Part shown: in pieces, positions 48,311-58,103 of the stretch | How the letters are laid out: the number at the start of each line of letters is the position of its first letter | Numbering within the stretch: position 1 is the first letter of the stretch | DNA from: Gari tellinella | Lineage: Eukaryota; Mollusca; Bivalvia; Cardiida; Psammobiidae | DNA: 64,000 bases | Assembly: GCA_922989275.2 (NCBI GenBank) | Contig: OV277870.1 | Coordinates: forward strand, 46,682,356-46,746,355 | Reading direction: 5' to 3' | The notes under the pieces: model-generated | What the model was told of the DNA's origin: nothing | The model's database searches: none | The model's input: only the letters and a program-made list of their open reading frames with translations | Made by a program: the position numbers and the translations under genes

Positions 48311-48970
48311 CTGAAAAAGAAACGAACAATATGTTAAAGGGACTAAACACCAGATGGTAAATTGACAGTATTTATAAAGAAAGTTCATGGTAAAGGAAAA
48401 GTGAAATATTATCGTGTAAAAGCCTTTATAGGATTCTACGACGTACTATATTCAGATTGTGCTCTGATCGCTGACATTAACTCAGCCTCAGGTACGTCTC
48501 TGAGCATGTTTCTACCCCTTTACTCTACTAGCCAATCTTTTATGATCTACCCAAACTATCGTCTATTTATGTTTATTAAATAATGGCGAGAAAAAGAAAA
48601 TGAATAAACAAAGTAATACAAATATTCAAATTAACAATTACACGATACGGGTTCGAATCCTGAATATAAGGCTACATGTATAAAGCAGTTAAGTTCAGAT
48701 TGGACTATTTCTCAAACATAATAGTATGGTTTGTCAGATTTGATAATAAGGTCAAATCTGACCAATCCAAGTTTTGAGAACTATCTAAGACTCAACTCTA
48801 ACATATGATAAGATCTGGGTCTGGTCATAACAATTACATTGTTTTCATTCTGATTACTTATTTGATATATCATAACTAAACACATGTTTCGGTTTATGTA
48901 TTTGTACCTGCAGGACTGCCATTTCTCCGGGTTTTTTCCTTAATCTTCGGATTTTTTCTAGTACATGGTA

Positions 48971-49030
48971 GCTTAAAGCGGGCTGAAAGTACTTGGTGCA
49001 TTCTGCTTTACTTTTAGCTTGCTTTAAGCA
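48971..49030. repeat. Family D hairpin
   Basis: GCTTAAAGCGGGCTGAAAGT / CTTTTAGCTTGCTTTAAGC, with a short loop containing GCATTCTGC. Confidence 0.7.
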
Positions 49031-49447
49031 GCCACGTGTCAATGCAAATTTGGAAATCTTAGGATTTTTTATGTCACTTTATGGCATCCCTGTACCTGAC
49101 ATACATTTGCTTATGCAATCAGCCTCGGCAGTGAAATGGTTGAACTGACTGAGGATACGTTAATATAAGATTCAATCAGTTTGGATTCAGATTTGGATCC
49201 AAACTTTTGGCAAATGTCAGCAAGGTCGTGCTTAGCAAAATAAAGGTTAAAACGATTTGAAAGACATGACGTTTGCATCGTAACCCGGCGTCTGATCCAA
49301 TTCCAAACTCTTTGATCGATAATGCTTAAAGTTAAAGGCGAATAAAATTCAAATTTTATAAATGAAAAAGACAAAAAATCTAAGCATACGATATTATTGT
49401 AGTGACTGCGTTAGACTGGTTGTTAGTTCATATTGACAGTGACATAG

Positions 49448-49669
49448 TTAACCCCTTCACTGCCGTGACGTCATCAATTTTAAACAATAATTGTCATCTG
49501 CTTTTATATCTTAAATTATATTTTTTGCTTTTTTGACTGAAGAACTATTGAAATGAGTGTCAAACAGTTTGGATCCTGTTCAGACGCCGCGTAACGCGGC
49601 GTCTGATCAGGATCCAAACTGTTTGCAAAAGAACTGTTGTGCTCAGGGTAAGGCAGTGAATTGGTTATA
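49448..49669. mobile_element. Family B element in a receptor intron
   Basis: TTAACCCCTTCACTGCCGTG at the left and GGCAGTGAATTGGTTA at the right. The core GTTTGGATCCTGTTCAGACG / CTGATCAGGATCCAAAC is intact. It lies 99 bp past the donor of the ICL3/TM6 exon. Confidence 0.84.
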
Positions 49670-49767
49670 GAGCATACAGCTGGTTTCGGATGTGTGGTTT
49701 TGATTCAGACAATAATCGAACACGTGAAGGGTAAGACAAAATGCCTGAATTCTAAATGAGCATTTAC

Positions 49768-49869
49768 CTAAGACGATCCCACAGGTGAGCTTTAAACTTT
49801 TCACTTTTGACCTTGGCTGTCCGCTGTTGAAAACTTGTATTCCCGTGTTAGTTGCCTCGGTTTTATAGC
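49768..49869 (-). CDS. Neuropeptide-type GPCR, short exon with ICL3 and start of TM6
   Basis: This 102-nt exon has acceptor ATTTTACAG and donor GTAAAT. I found it by searching the intron for the piece missing between TM5 and TM6; it is too short to stand out as an ORF. It reads 2 nt (completing a Ser codon) + 33 codons + 1 nt (first base of Gly), matching the phases on both sides exactly. The peptide has the basic loop and helix start expected before TM6: PRSKVKSLKLTCGIVL. The pattern KxKxxKxT is typical of neuropeptide receptors at this position. There is no stop in the frame. An alternative start at a later AG inside the exon cannot be excluded but is not needed. Confidence 0.88.
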
Positions 49870-49900
49870 CTGTAAAATCAGCATGATAGTATAATAATTA

Positions 49901-50381
49901 TAGTCGGTATACGACACTTCGAACTCGCTTATCTCATCAGTTGAATTTATATTACTCGACATCGCTTAGATTTAGCATACCCATATTTCATAGTTAAAGA
50001 CATTTCCTGACCTACTTTCGGTGGTAACACCAAACCAGGAATAAAATCACACAGCCATGTGCGAGTAGTGCCCTTACTGCTATATTGTCTAGGGATATAC
50101 CCCCCCCCCCCCCCCCAAGCGTTTCATGTGAGGCCAGTAACTTAAATTTGTTAGTTTGGTTAGTAAAACCCATTGAAAAAAACCTAGACTTAGTATGTAA
50201 GGGTCTCTCGAGACAGCTTGAGATTAGTGACATTGACTTTGCACACTTTACTACTGCGTTTCAAACCTAGTGAAAACAATGGGGGAGTTCATCAATGGGC
50301 AGAGGAAATGTCTTTAAAATATGGCTAAGCAACGTGTTTAAGTTCGACTTTAAGCGAGTTCGATTTATAGAGTTCCGACTG
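49901..50381. mobile_element. Family E MITE split by a polyC-containing foldback
   Basis: The left part TAGTCGGTATACGACACTTC..GAACTCGCTTATC and the right part GTTCGACTTTAAGCGAGTTC..GAGTTCCGACTG|TA are complementary ends. The matching inner arms are ATATTTCATAGTTAAAGACA and TGTCTTTAAAATATGG. The DNA between is a family G insertion. Confidence 0.72.
50012..50300. repeat. Family G foldback with a polyC run, inserted in the E copy
   Basis: It contains 17 C at 50100-50116, then GCGTTTCATGTGAGGCCAG and ACCTAGTGAAAACAATGGGG. The element at 53197 shares AAAACAATGGGG, TTTGGTTAGTAAAACCCATT-like text and a C-run. Confidence 0.5.
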
Positions 50382-50820
50382 TATATATTTTTTATAGAAA
50401 TATCTCTATTTCGGTCGAATCATGGTTCATACATTTGTACGTAAACACTCAGTCATCAAATGAAATTAACCATGTCATTCAAATAACAATTATAAAAGAC
50501 TATAAGGAAGCTATGGTGGCATGGTTCTGACACCAGTTACCACTTAGCTTTTCTTAGAAAAAAAATCCAGTTAAAATCTGACATAATTATCTAGTAAGTG
50601 GAAAGTCGATTTTTTTTCGTGAGAACCCGATAATTATCTCAACGCGACAAAATGACCTGTTATAGGTGCCATATACTGTCACCACAAATTAATATATCCC
50701 GGATTTGGTGATGCTCAGCGATATTCATTGCAATACGCATCCTCCTTCACAGAAGAGTCATATGGGTCCCAATAAAGGTTCTACACCACTAAAATGCACG
50801 TATGATATTCATTAAGTATA

Positions 50821-51075
50821 TAAAGAAGAGAAAATGTTATTATTTCCCAATTAAGGCTTAAAAATTACGCAAAATCTAGTATTTCCCTTGCAAAGACTTT
50901 GGAGCCAGATCACACGCCGAGTAACCCAGCGTCTGACCGGGCTACAAACTGTTTGCCTTCCAAGTTAAAATAAACATTTAAAATTGGCAATAAGTAGTCA
51001 TTTTCTACATTTTATTGCAATGTGTTTGCGTTTAGTTTGCCTTTAAACGGGAAAGAATAATGTTTTCACATCTGT
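50821..51075 (-). repeat. Family A MITE, old copy
   Basis: GAAGAGAAAATGTTATTATT at the left and GGGAAAGAATAATGTTTTC at the right. The terminal CAGT is lost at the left. The core is AGACTTTGGAGCCAGATCAC. Confidence 0.72.
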
Positions 51076-51284
51076 ATCTGACATATGCAAACATTGTAGA
51101 TCCAGACCGAAAGGCTCTTAGACTTCGTTAATAGTTTGTTTTGTTAACCAGGTGGCTGCTTGGGGCTGTAGAAGGTATAACAAGTAGCCTATGGACTTTC
51201 TGATTTACTTTCATCTTGTTTTAAGCTGTCACCTGCGTTAACTCATCAACCCTTACAATGGGTAGACTCGTCCTTCAAAACAGT

Positions 51285-51385
51285 GTACCCTAGTTGAGGA
51301 CATCTGCCCTGGGTAAACGGTGTAGACCCAGATCAGAGAGCTCATAAAGGAAACATTGGACCAAGGTCTACGCTGCTTGTCATTT
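51285..51385. repeat. Family C copies, degraded
   Basis: GGTGTAGACCCAGATCAGAG is paired with GGACCAAGGTCTACGCTGC. The loop is AT-rich. Confidence 0.55.
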
Positions 51386-51513
51386 TGTAAAAAGGCCTAC
51401 ATGTGTATTTTTTTAAAAGAATCCGAAATAGTCAAAGTACGAATACAATGTGTCTATTTTTAGATAACTGGTAACACGAAACTTTTCTAGTTAATTATCT
51501 AGTTAAGTAACTT

Positions 51514-52669
51514 ATGGAAAGCCGGTGCGCCATGCTAAATGCTAAATGCGAATTGCTATATGCCAAATGCTAAATGCGAATTGCGAAATGCTAATTAAAT
51601 ACAAAACTCTTTTAGGGGTGCTAAATGCTATTTGTAAAATGCTAAATGCTGATTGCGAAATGCGTTTTACGAAATGCCATTTGCGAATTGCAAAACGCTA
51701 AATGCGAATTGCAAAAATGCTATTCCCAAATTCTTAATGCCAATTGCTGTACTAAGGCCAAACAAAAATATATCTGTTTCCGGTAAACAGACCATAGTTT
51801 TCCCCTCCGAGCCTAAACGTTTTTGTTTTTTATTTTCGAAAAACCTATCGGCGAATGTCTGTCATTTTTGTGGCGCATGTGATAGTTGTTTTTGAGCAAC
51901 GTGTAATAGAAGCTATTCTTCAGTTAATTGTTTAAAAAGCTGCTTTATAGTCACTTTAGTGTTTTAGAAATTGATTTTAGAATGAGATTAGCAAATACCT
52001 AAGAGAAATTTGATCTAAATCTGTCATAAAATACCTTCCTTGCAGATATGATTTGCTAGTTAATTAACCATTGACATATTCAACATGCAAACAACATTTT
52101 ATTGACATATTTGACAAGCATACAATGCATTTCGAAATATTATAAATTCCACCTATCATATAAAAGCCACTACTTTTCCGGTTTGACATACCAATATTGA
52201 TTAACAATCAAACCAGTTTCAATTTTTAAGGTAATTGTCGTAATGGGACCTATCAATTAAATAAACAATTTGAAATGATTTTTTCAAGGTATTTTATGTA
52301 TGGCACAGGGCTTTGCAAAAAAAAATACATTCATATGTTTTCATATATGAATATGATTATATAAAATACTCCATCAGAAAAGTTAAATAGATCTATATCA
52401 ATATATGATTGTGTCCCTAGGAAACATAGGTACTGTTTTATGTGGCCTAAATTTGATTTGTTAAATGCTAAATGCGATATGCTGAATGTCAAATGATAGA
52501 GAAAACCGTCATTTGAAGAAACCTCCAAAGCATTTGGCATTTCATTAAGCATTTCTAAAATAGCAATTCGCATTTAGCAAATAGCATTCGATATTTCACA
52601 AACAGCATTTGGCATTTAGCATTTGGCATTTTACAACTAGCATTTAGCATGGCGCACTGGCCTTCCAAA
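51514..52669. repeat. Inverted pair of degenerate heptamer arrays
   Basis: The left array (51531-51750) is built of ATGCTAA/ATGCGAA words. The right array (52458-52651) is its reverse complement (GCATTTA/GCATTTG). Both end in the same outer sequence: GGAAAGCCGGTGCGCCATGC at the left, and inward from the right GGAAGGCCAGTGCGCCATGC. About 700 bp of unrelated AT-rich DNA lies between. Confidence 0.8.
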
Positions 52670-52962
52670 CTAGATAAATTCGTTAACTGGTGGCAATTTA
52701 AAGCAGTATCAAGACTAAGTTCGTGTTCAGATATATATCTGGTTATCGTGAAAAGTTTCAACATTCCACTTACCCGATAACTTTTTGAAAACTTACGCGA
52801 AAGTTTTCTAGATAAGTAACTATTTAAATATTTATGTGAGATATTAACAAGAAACTATCATGATAATTAAGTGATTAACTGGTGTCAGAAATATGCTAGC
52901 ATAGAAAACAGCACTGCTATTTCCTGAAGTGTCGCATGTGTGCAAAAAGGGATATTCGTTTA

Positions 52963-53194
52963 CCCCTTCACTGCCCAACCCTGAGTACAGTAATTATTTG
53001 CAAACAGTTACGCGGCCTCTGATTTGGATTTAAACTGTTTGACGCTCGTTTCAATATTTCTGAAGTCATAATACCTGAAGTTTCAATTCGAGAAAGTCAG
53101 CAGACGAGAAATGTCTTAAGTCAAAATACAAAATCTAAATTTGAGAAAAACAGCAGGTGACGATAGTTTTTGATGACATCGTGGTGGGGGTTAA
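52963..53194. repeat. Family B element, core partly deleted
   Basis: TTTACCCCTTCACTGCCCAA at the left and GTGGTGGGGGTTAA at the right. The core is reduced to GCAAACAGTTACGCGGCCTC and ATTTAAACTGTTTGACGC. Confidence 0.65.
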
Positions 53195-53196
53195 AG

Positions 53197-53632
53197 ACAT
53201 TACCCCAGTTCATTCATTCAACCCCCCCCCCCCCATTATTTCCACCAGGTGTGAAAATACAGGTAAAGCGTGAGAATATTGTGCAGGCAACGACTCAGCA
53301 ATCTGAAGTTTTGCAAAGAGGCCCTTACATACTAGATCTCAAGGTTTTTTTTCAAGGGGTTTTACTAACCAAACTATCAAATATATGGTGAGGGCCTCAC
53401 ATGAGATGCCTGACTGATTCTTTGCCTAGACGCTACAATCGTAAGTGCATGATACATGTATGCATGCTTTGACTCAAACTATCTACGGGGGTAGGTGTAA
53501 GGGCCTCTATACAATACTTCAGATGGCTGAGCCGTTGCTTGCACAATTTTCCCTTGCTTTGAAGTTACTTTCACGCCTAGCGAAAACAATGGGGTGAGTC
53601 AATGAATGGACTGGGGTAATGTTTTTAGAGGA
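53197..53632. repeat. Family G long foldback with a polyC run
   Basis: ACATTACCCCAGTTCATTCA at the left is mirrored by TGAATGGACTGGGGTAATG at the right. A run of 13 C occurs at 53222-53234. Inner arms (GGTGTGAAAATACAGGTAAA / AAGTTACTTTCACGCC) pair only in part. Confidence 0.65.
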
Positions 53633-53691
53633 AATGTTTGTCTTCATGCAGACACCAAGGGTTAGAATTAGGGTTAATCTTCGGCTATGTA

Positions 53692-53936
53692 CAGTAGAGA
53701 AAACGTTATTCTTTCCCAATAAACGCGTTTACGCTAAACTATTATTTTCACTGCAAACAGTTTGGAGCACGATCAGACGCCGGGTAATCCGGCGTCTGAT
53801 CAGGCTCCAAACTGTTTGCCACCAAGATAAAGATGAATTATCAGAATTGTCAAAAAGTTGTATTTTTCTACGTTTTAGTGTTTTGCGTTTGCGTACGTTT
53901 GCGTTTAAACGGGAAAGAATAACATATTCTCCAATG
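53692..53936 (-). mobile_element. Family A MITE abutting a receptor splice donor
   Basis: CAGTAGAGAAAACG at the left and ATATTCTCCAATG at the right, flanked by TA. Its right TA is at 53937-53938; the donor GTAAGT is at 53942-53947. Confidence 0.9.
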
Positions 53937-53947
53937 TATAAACTTAC

Positions 53948-54062
53948 TACATTGCGGTGTTAACGCCCTCTGAAAGATGGACACTAGTAGAATGGCGTAG
54001 CTGGCGATGATGACAGTAAATGGAATGGCGAACACGTAGACGAACAAGGTAACAATAAATAC
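53948..54062 (-). CDS. Neuropeptide-type GPCR, exon with TM5
   Basis: This 115-nt exon (38 codons + 1 nt) has acceptor TGTTTCAG and the strong donor GTAAGT. The peptide is TM5, with the conserved proline and tyrosine in FAIPFTVIIASYAILL, running into ICL3 (SIFQRALTPQC). It is joined in phase 0 to the TM4/ECL2 exon and in phase 1 to the ICL3/TM6 exon. A family A MITE begins only 9 intron bases past the donor. A family B element starts 26 bp upstream of the exon. Confidence 0.92.
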
Positions 54063-54088
54063 CTGAAACAAAAAGTCATGATAAGGCT

Positions 54089-54320
54089 TTAACACTTCGT
54101 CACGCGGTGGGCGAATTTGTGACGTCTGCTTCAACTTGTGACATATGTTTCAAACAGTTTGGATCCAGATGAGACGCCGAGTAACTCGGCGTCTCAGCTG
54201 GATCCTAAGCGTTTGACACTCAAATGGTATTTCTATAAAGAACATGCAAATAAATTAGTTTAGACAATTGTTTCAGGACGTAACCTTCTGCAGACGACAT
54301 TTAGAAGTGCAAAAGGTTAA
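54089..54320. mobile_element. Family B element just upstream of the TM5 exon
   Basis: TTAACACTTCGTCACGCGG at the left and GAAGTGCAAAAGGTTAA at the right. The core is CAGTTTGGATCCAGATGAGA / TCTCAGCTGGATCCTAAG. Confidence 0.78.
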
Positions 54321-55654
54321 CTTTTAATCGTTCAATCGAAACGCCGTCCTTCAATCAAAGATCGCACATTAAACGTGATATTTTATTTACGTCTAACCAC
54401 TTACGGTGTTCATCTATCGGTAGACAAATCTAGACAAACATAAATAATCAAAACGTCAATCGACACTGAAGTAAAAGTTTACCAAAGTCATTAACTATTT
54501 CAATGCCACAGCGGACAACACTGGCATATGCAAACAGTTAGGATCCTGATCCGACGCCCAACTGTTGACATCCATATTACTGAATCTTAAGTTTAATTTT
54601 GTTATCTAAATCTGGTAAGTACAAGCAGAAAAAATTACAAGAAGACACTATTATAACAGCGACTTGTAGAACGGGTTATGCTATTGGCAGTAAAAAGGTG
54701 ACCAAACTCATTTAAAGATATTTACTATGTCTATAATCTATAATTATTAATTAATAGAACGTGAACCAATATTGATTTGATTACTATAGCTATACTTAAT
54801 CAGTGTGTTTCCATCTAGATGTTTCATTCTTTCAACTTTTATTTTGTCCGACAACCACATTTAGGTATAAGCAATCACTATGTAGCGTTACATCGGACAA
54901 CCGAACTCAAATATGCGGAACTATTTTAAAAGTTTAACTCATTGTTCCCTAGTGACGTATATATGCGTCTTTTACCAAAAGTGTACCTGTGAAGAAAACA
55001 CTTGTCATATGAAAACAGTGAAGTCCCTGCTCAGAGAGCTCCTTTTTTATTTATTTTTTATAACAACAACTCTAAATAGTCGAAAATGGATCAGCCTTTA
55101 TTGCAAACTGGAATTGTCCATTGGAAGTTTCAGGGGATACTGATTTAACTGCTATTTTGACTTCATATTCCGTCTTACAGATTTACTGCTGTAATATCGT
55201 CTAATTGCAAACATATTGTCTAGGTTTTTTTCTTCTAAATTTAAGAATTGGAGGCATTGTGATTTTAAATGCACATAAGTGAGAATGAAACAATTAGGAC
55301 CATGACTAGACGCCGAGTTATGCAGCGCTTGATCTGAATCTAAACTGGTTACCAAGTCGACTTTAGTCGTTTATTGCGTGAAAAGGTTAATTTGGTCGAT
55401 TTGCAAAGTAAATTTTAATGACTCCATAGAGTGAGAGAGCTCAAAGTAAACAACGTGCTTTTTTAAATTTAATTTAACAATGTCACTGACATACTCTGCC
55501 AACAATGACTTAAGCAGTCAATTTGGGTTTCAGCTGATCCGAATATCTCTACCTCTACCATTATCCATATTACAAAGTTAACAAGAGACGAGGCCACGTT
55601 TTACTTTGACATACGAGTAGTTTGAATTAACCATTCCCTAATACAAGTGCCTTT
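54321..55654. other. Receptor intron sequence, unassigned
   Basis: Degraded cores at 54532 (GCAAACAGTTAGGATCCTG) and 55297 (GACTAGACGCCGAGTTATG). No exon needed or found here. Confidence 0.4.
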
Positions 55655-55880
55655 TAGCCTAATTAATTTATTCCTCCACTGAAGAAAACAGTTCCAATTT
55701 ATACTATTAAAACATGTCCCAAATGAATTAGTATCTTTATCTCAGCAGGTGGTAGTTTAAAACAGGCTGAGAGTGGAGCAGAATGTGCCTTAAGGCTCAT
55801 TCTGCTTTACTCTCAACCTGCTTTAAATGATCACCTGTCTTCAAAGCTAGAAAGGAAATGGGGTAAAGCTTAGCCATATT
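55655..55880. mobile_element. Family D element
   Basis: TTATTCCTCCACTGAAGAAA, then the hairpin CAGGCTGAGAGTGGAGCAG / CTGCTTTACTCTCAACCTG, then CTAGAAAGGAAATGGGG. Confidence 0.75.
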
Positions 55881-55992
55881 CTAACTTATAAATACGGGTA
55901 AGATCGTTTCAAATACGTTCGAGGTATCGATGGTCGATTGATTGTACATGTTACCGTGTACACTATACACGTTCGATTTAAGTGTGTTCGAG

Positions 55993-56240
55993 TTAACCGT
56001 TTCACCGCCAAATTATTTTTTGAGTGTTTTACCCCTACACCGTTATTGTGTCGTCTGCTTCAATATTATAGTATGCAATATCATTCCTAAGTTAGAATTA
56101 AGAGAGTATGACATAAGAAATATCGAAACGGGTGTCAATCTGTTTTGATCCTGATCAGACGCCGCGTAACGCGGCGTCTGATCAGGATCAAAACTGTTTG
56201 CAAATTCGACTTTAGGCGATTCTGGCGGTGAAAGAGTTAA
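55993..56240. mobile_element. Family B element, next to a receptor splice donor
   Basis: TTAACCGTTTCACCGCCAAA at the left and TCTGGCGGTGAAAGAGTTAA at the right. The core TTTTGATCCTGATCAGACG with GCGCGTAACGCG-type loop is perfect. It ends 22 bp from the TM4/ECL2 exon. Confidence 0.87.
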
Positions 56241-56261
56241 TGATGTTCAACTATAATTTAC

Positions 56262-56422
56262 CTTCCACATATAGCCGGAAGATTCTTCTCCCCAATCTAT
56301 ACCACAGTATGCATGAGGCAATCCTTGGTTTGGTTTTGTCGTAACGAATGCTAAGTATGGAATACTGACGACTGCACTAAACATCCAACAGCCAACGATG
56401 ATACACTTTTGTAGAATCGTAC
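56262..56422 (-). CDS. Neuropeptide-type GPCR, exon with TM4 and ECL2
   Basis: This 161-nt exon (2 nt completing a Gly codon + 53 codons) has acceptor GTTGCAG and donor GTAAAT, and ends in phase 0. The TM4 tryptophan is in CIIVGCWMFSAVV, followed by the SIPYL proline. The second extracellular loop holds the cysteine (HAYCGIDW) expected to bond to the TM3 cysteine. The exon is closely boxed in by repeats: family B ends 22 bp past the donor side, and family F starts about 15 bp upstream of the acceptor AG. Confidence 0.92.
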
Positions 56423-56437
56423 CTGCAACAAGGTATA

Positions 56438-56628
56438 CAGTAAAACCTCTCTATTACGACCACTATTTGCTTTCATTAGTTTATGTTTAAGGTAGTTGGA
56501 TCTTTATTGGAAGCTGAAAGTCAAACAAAAAGTTATTTTACCTACCCCTTGCTTGAAGCTGTCACCTGTGTTTCTTAAAACCAATTAATCGTACTACATG
56601 TAGTTGTTGTAACAGAGGGGTTTTACTG
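56438..56628. mobile_element. Family F MITE, next to a receptor splice acceptor
   Basis: TA|CAGTAAAACCTCTCTATTAC at the left and GTAACAGAGGGGTTTTACTG at the right. Its left end is 14 bp from the acceptor AG, so on the minus strand the TIR supplies TTTTACTG just before the exon. Confidence 0.82.
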
Positions 56629-56817
56629 GGAAAACAAGTTGGTGCATTTATTGTGCAAATCTATAGGCAAGTGCCAAGTTTATAAAGAGTTATATGCAAA
56701 ATAGAGCTGAAGAACGACTGCTTCACCAAGCGAGTAAACCCTGTGTACATTCAAACAAAGTATGTAAAATGTATGCATGTACTAAAAATAAATACTGCTT
56801 TAAGCTAAACCCCATAG

Positions 56818-57060
56818 AAGCGACTTTTAGCGTATATAATTTATTCCTCCGCTGAAGAAAATAGTTCCAATTTAATCAGTCATGATTATATAGTATAGGG
56901 AAAATTTTCAATATTCTAACACATGGAAGCTTAAAGCAGCTGAAAGTAAAGCAGAATGCGCCTTAGGGCGCATTCTGCTTTACTTTCAACCTGCTTTAAG
57001 TAGTCACCTATTTTCAATACTAGAAATAGGCTATCAGGTAAAGGGTTAAAGCTAAACCAA
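56818..57060. mobile_element. Family D element, best copy
   Basis: The hairpin GCTGAAAGTAAAGCAGAATG with CGCCTTAGGGCG is perfect. The flanks match 8113 and 55655. Confidence 0.8.
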
Positions 57061-57567
57061 ATGAAACTGAAAGTACCATGTAACTTAAATGACATTCTGT
57101 TTTGGCTATTTTTGTAATTATCTGCAAAAGTAGTTTTTTAAATGGCTTCTGTACACTAAGGGTATGTTGCACATGTTTCAATTTAAAGCAATAACATTAT
57201 CTATTATCTTTAACGGATATACCATTATGTTTGTGAATGCGGAAGTCGCCATCGAGAGAGAAATCTGAATCTAGCAATGTTGAAAAGAACACTTTTCGGA
57301 ATTTTATGTAATCACATAATCATACTTATTTAGCTTATTTTATATCTTTGTCAACCCAGATACACACAGCAAGGACCATATGAAAGAGGTTTTATATTTT
57401 ACAGTTTACAGGTCCGTTTAATTAGGTGTTTTACCTTATTATACAGGCCGTTTTTTATTACCATAGCCCAGCTTTAGTTTTGAGGTCGTTCATTTACCAT
57501 GACTTTAAAACAAGCTTGCACAACCATTTACTCGTCTGAAAGTAGTGATTTTAGTATATCTAGTATA

Positions 57568-57813
57568 CAGTGGAGAATCTGTTATTCTTTCCCAATAAAC
57601 GCGTTTACGCTAAAACTATTATTTGCAGTGCAAACAGTTTGGAGCCAGATCAGACGCCGGGTCACCCGGCGTCTGATCAGGCTCCAAACTGTTTGCCACC
57701 AAGATAAACAAGAATTATCAGAATTGTCCAAAAGTTGTTCTTTTCTACGTTTTAGTGCTTTGCGTTTGCGTACGTTTGCGTTTAAACGGGAAAGAATAAC
57801 AGATTCTCCACTG
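57568..57813 (-). mobile_element. Family A MITE, complete, near consensus
   Basis: Perfect ends flanked by TA. Orientation is opposite to the copies at 60333, 61037 and 61504 on the other side of the TM2/TM3 exon. Confidence 0.92.
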
Positions 57814-58103
57814 TATCTTGAAATATATCGGCATCACTTGATATGTTGTTGCTCGTTGCATAACACAAGCAATTGTTATACAGTAAAACCTCTCTAATAC
57901 GACCACAATGTTGTATGAACTACTACGCGTTTAAGCAAGGTGACAACTGAAAGCAAGGATATTTCTTTTTTAACAAACACTTTTTTTACCCTTTCACTTT
58001 AAATGACGTTTAAAAGCGCGTTTGCAAACACTCACGTGGCGTCTGATCAGGGTATAAACTGTTATACACCAGATTTTAAATTTCTTCAGTCATACTGCCT
58101 TAA

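Larger units (their letters stand above)
50525..52890. mobile_element. 2.4-kb composite element bounded by TTCTGACACCAGTTA inverted ends
   Basis: TTCTGACACCAGTTACCACTTA at the left. The right end read inward is TTCTGACACCAGTTAATCACTT. Subterminal AACTGGTR and TTATCTAGTTAA words recur inside both flanks (about 51470, 52690, 52830). There is no coding frame inside. It encloses the inverted heptamer arrays and older A and C copies. Confidence 0.6.

Noticed and set aside
48630..48660. B-box-like GGGTTCGAATCC as part of a tRNA
   Set aside because: No A box or cloverleaf can be formed in the AT-rich sequence upstream.
48854..49042. Frame with EKIRRLRKKPGEMAVLQ and a donor-like GTACAA as the missing receptor ICL3 exon
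   Set aside because: The phase does not fit either neighbour, and the segment overlaps a family D hairpin. The exon at 49768-49869 fits fully.
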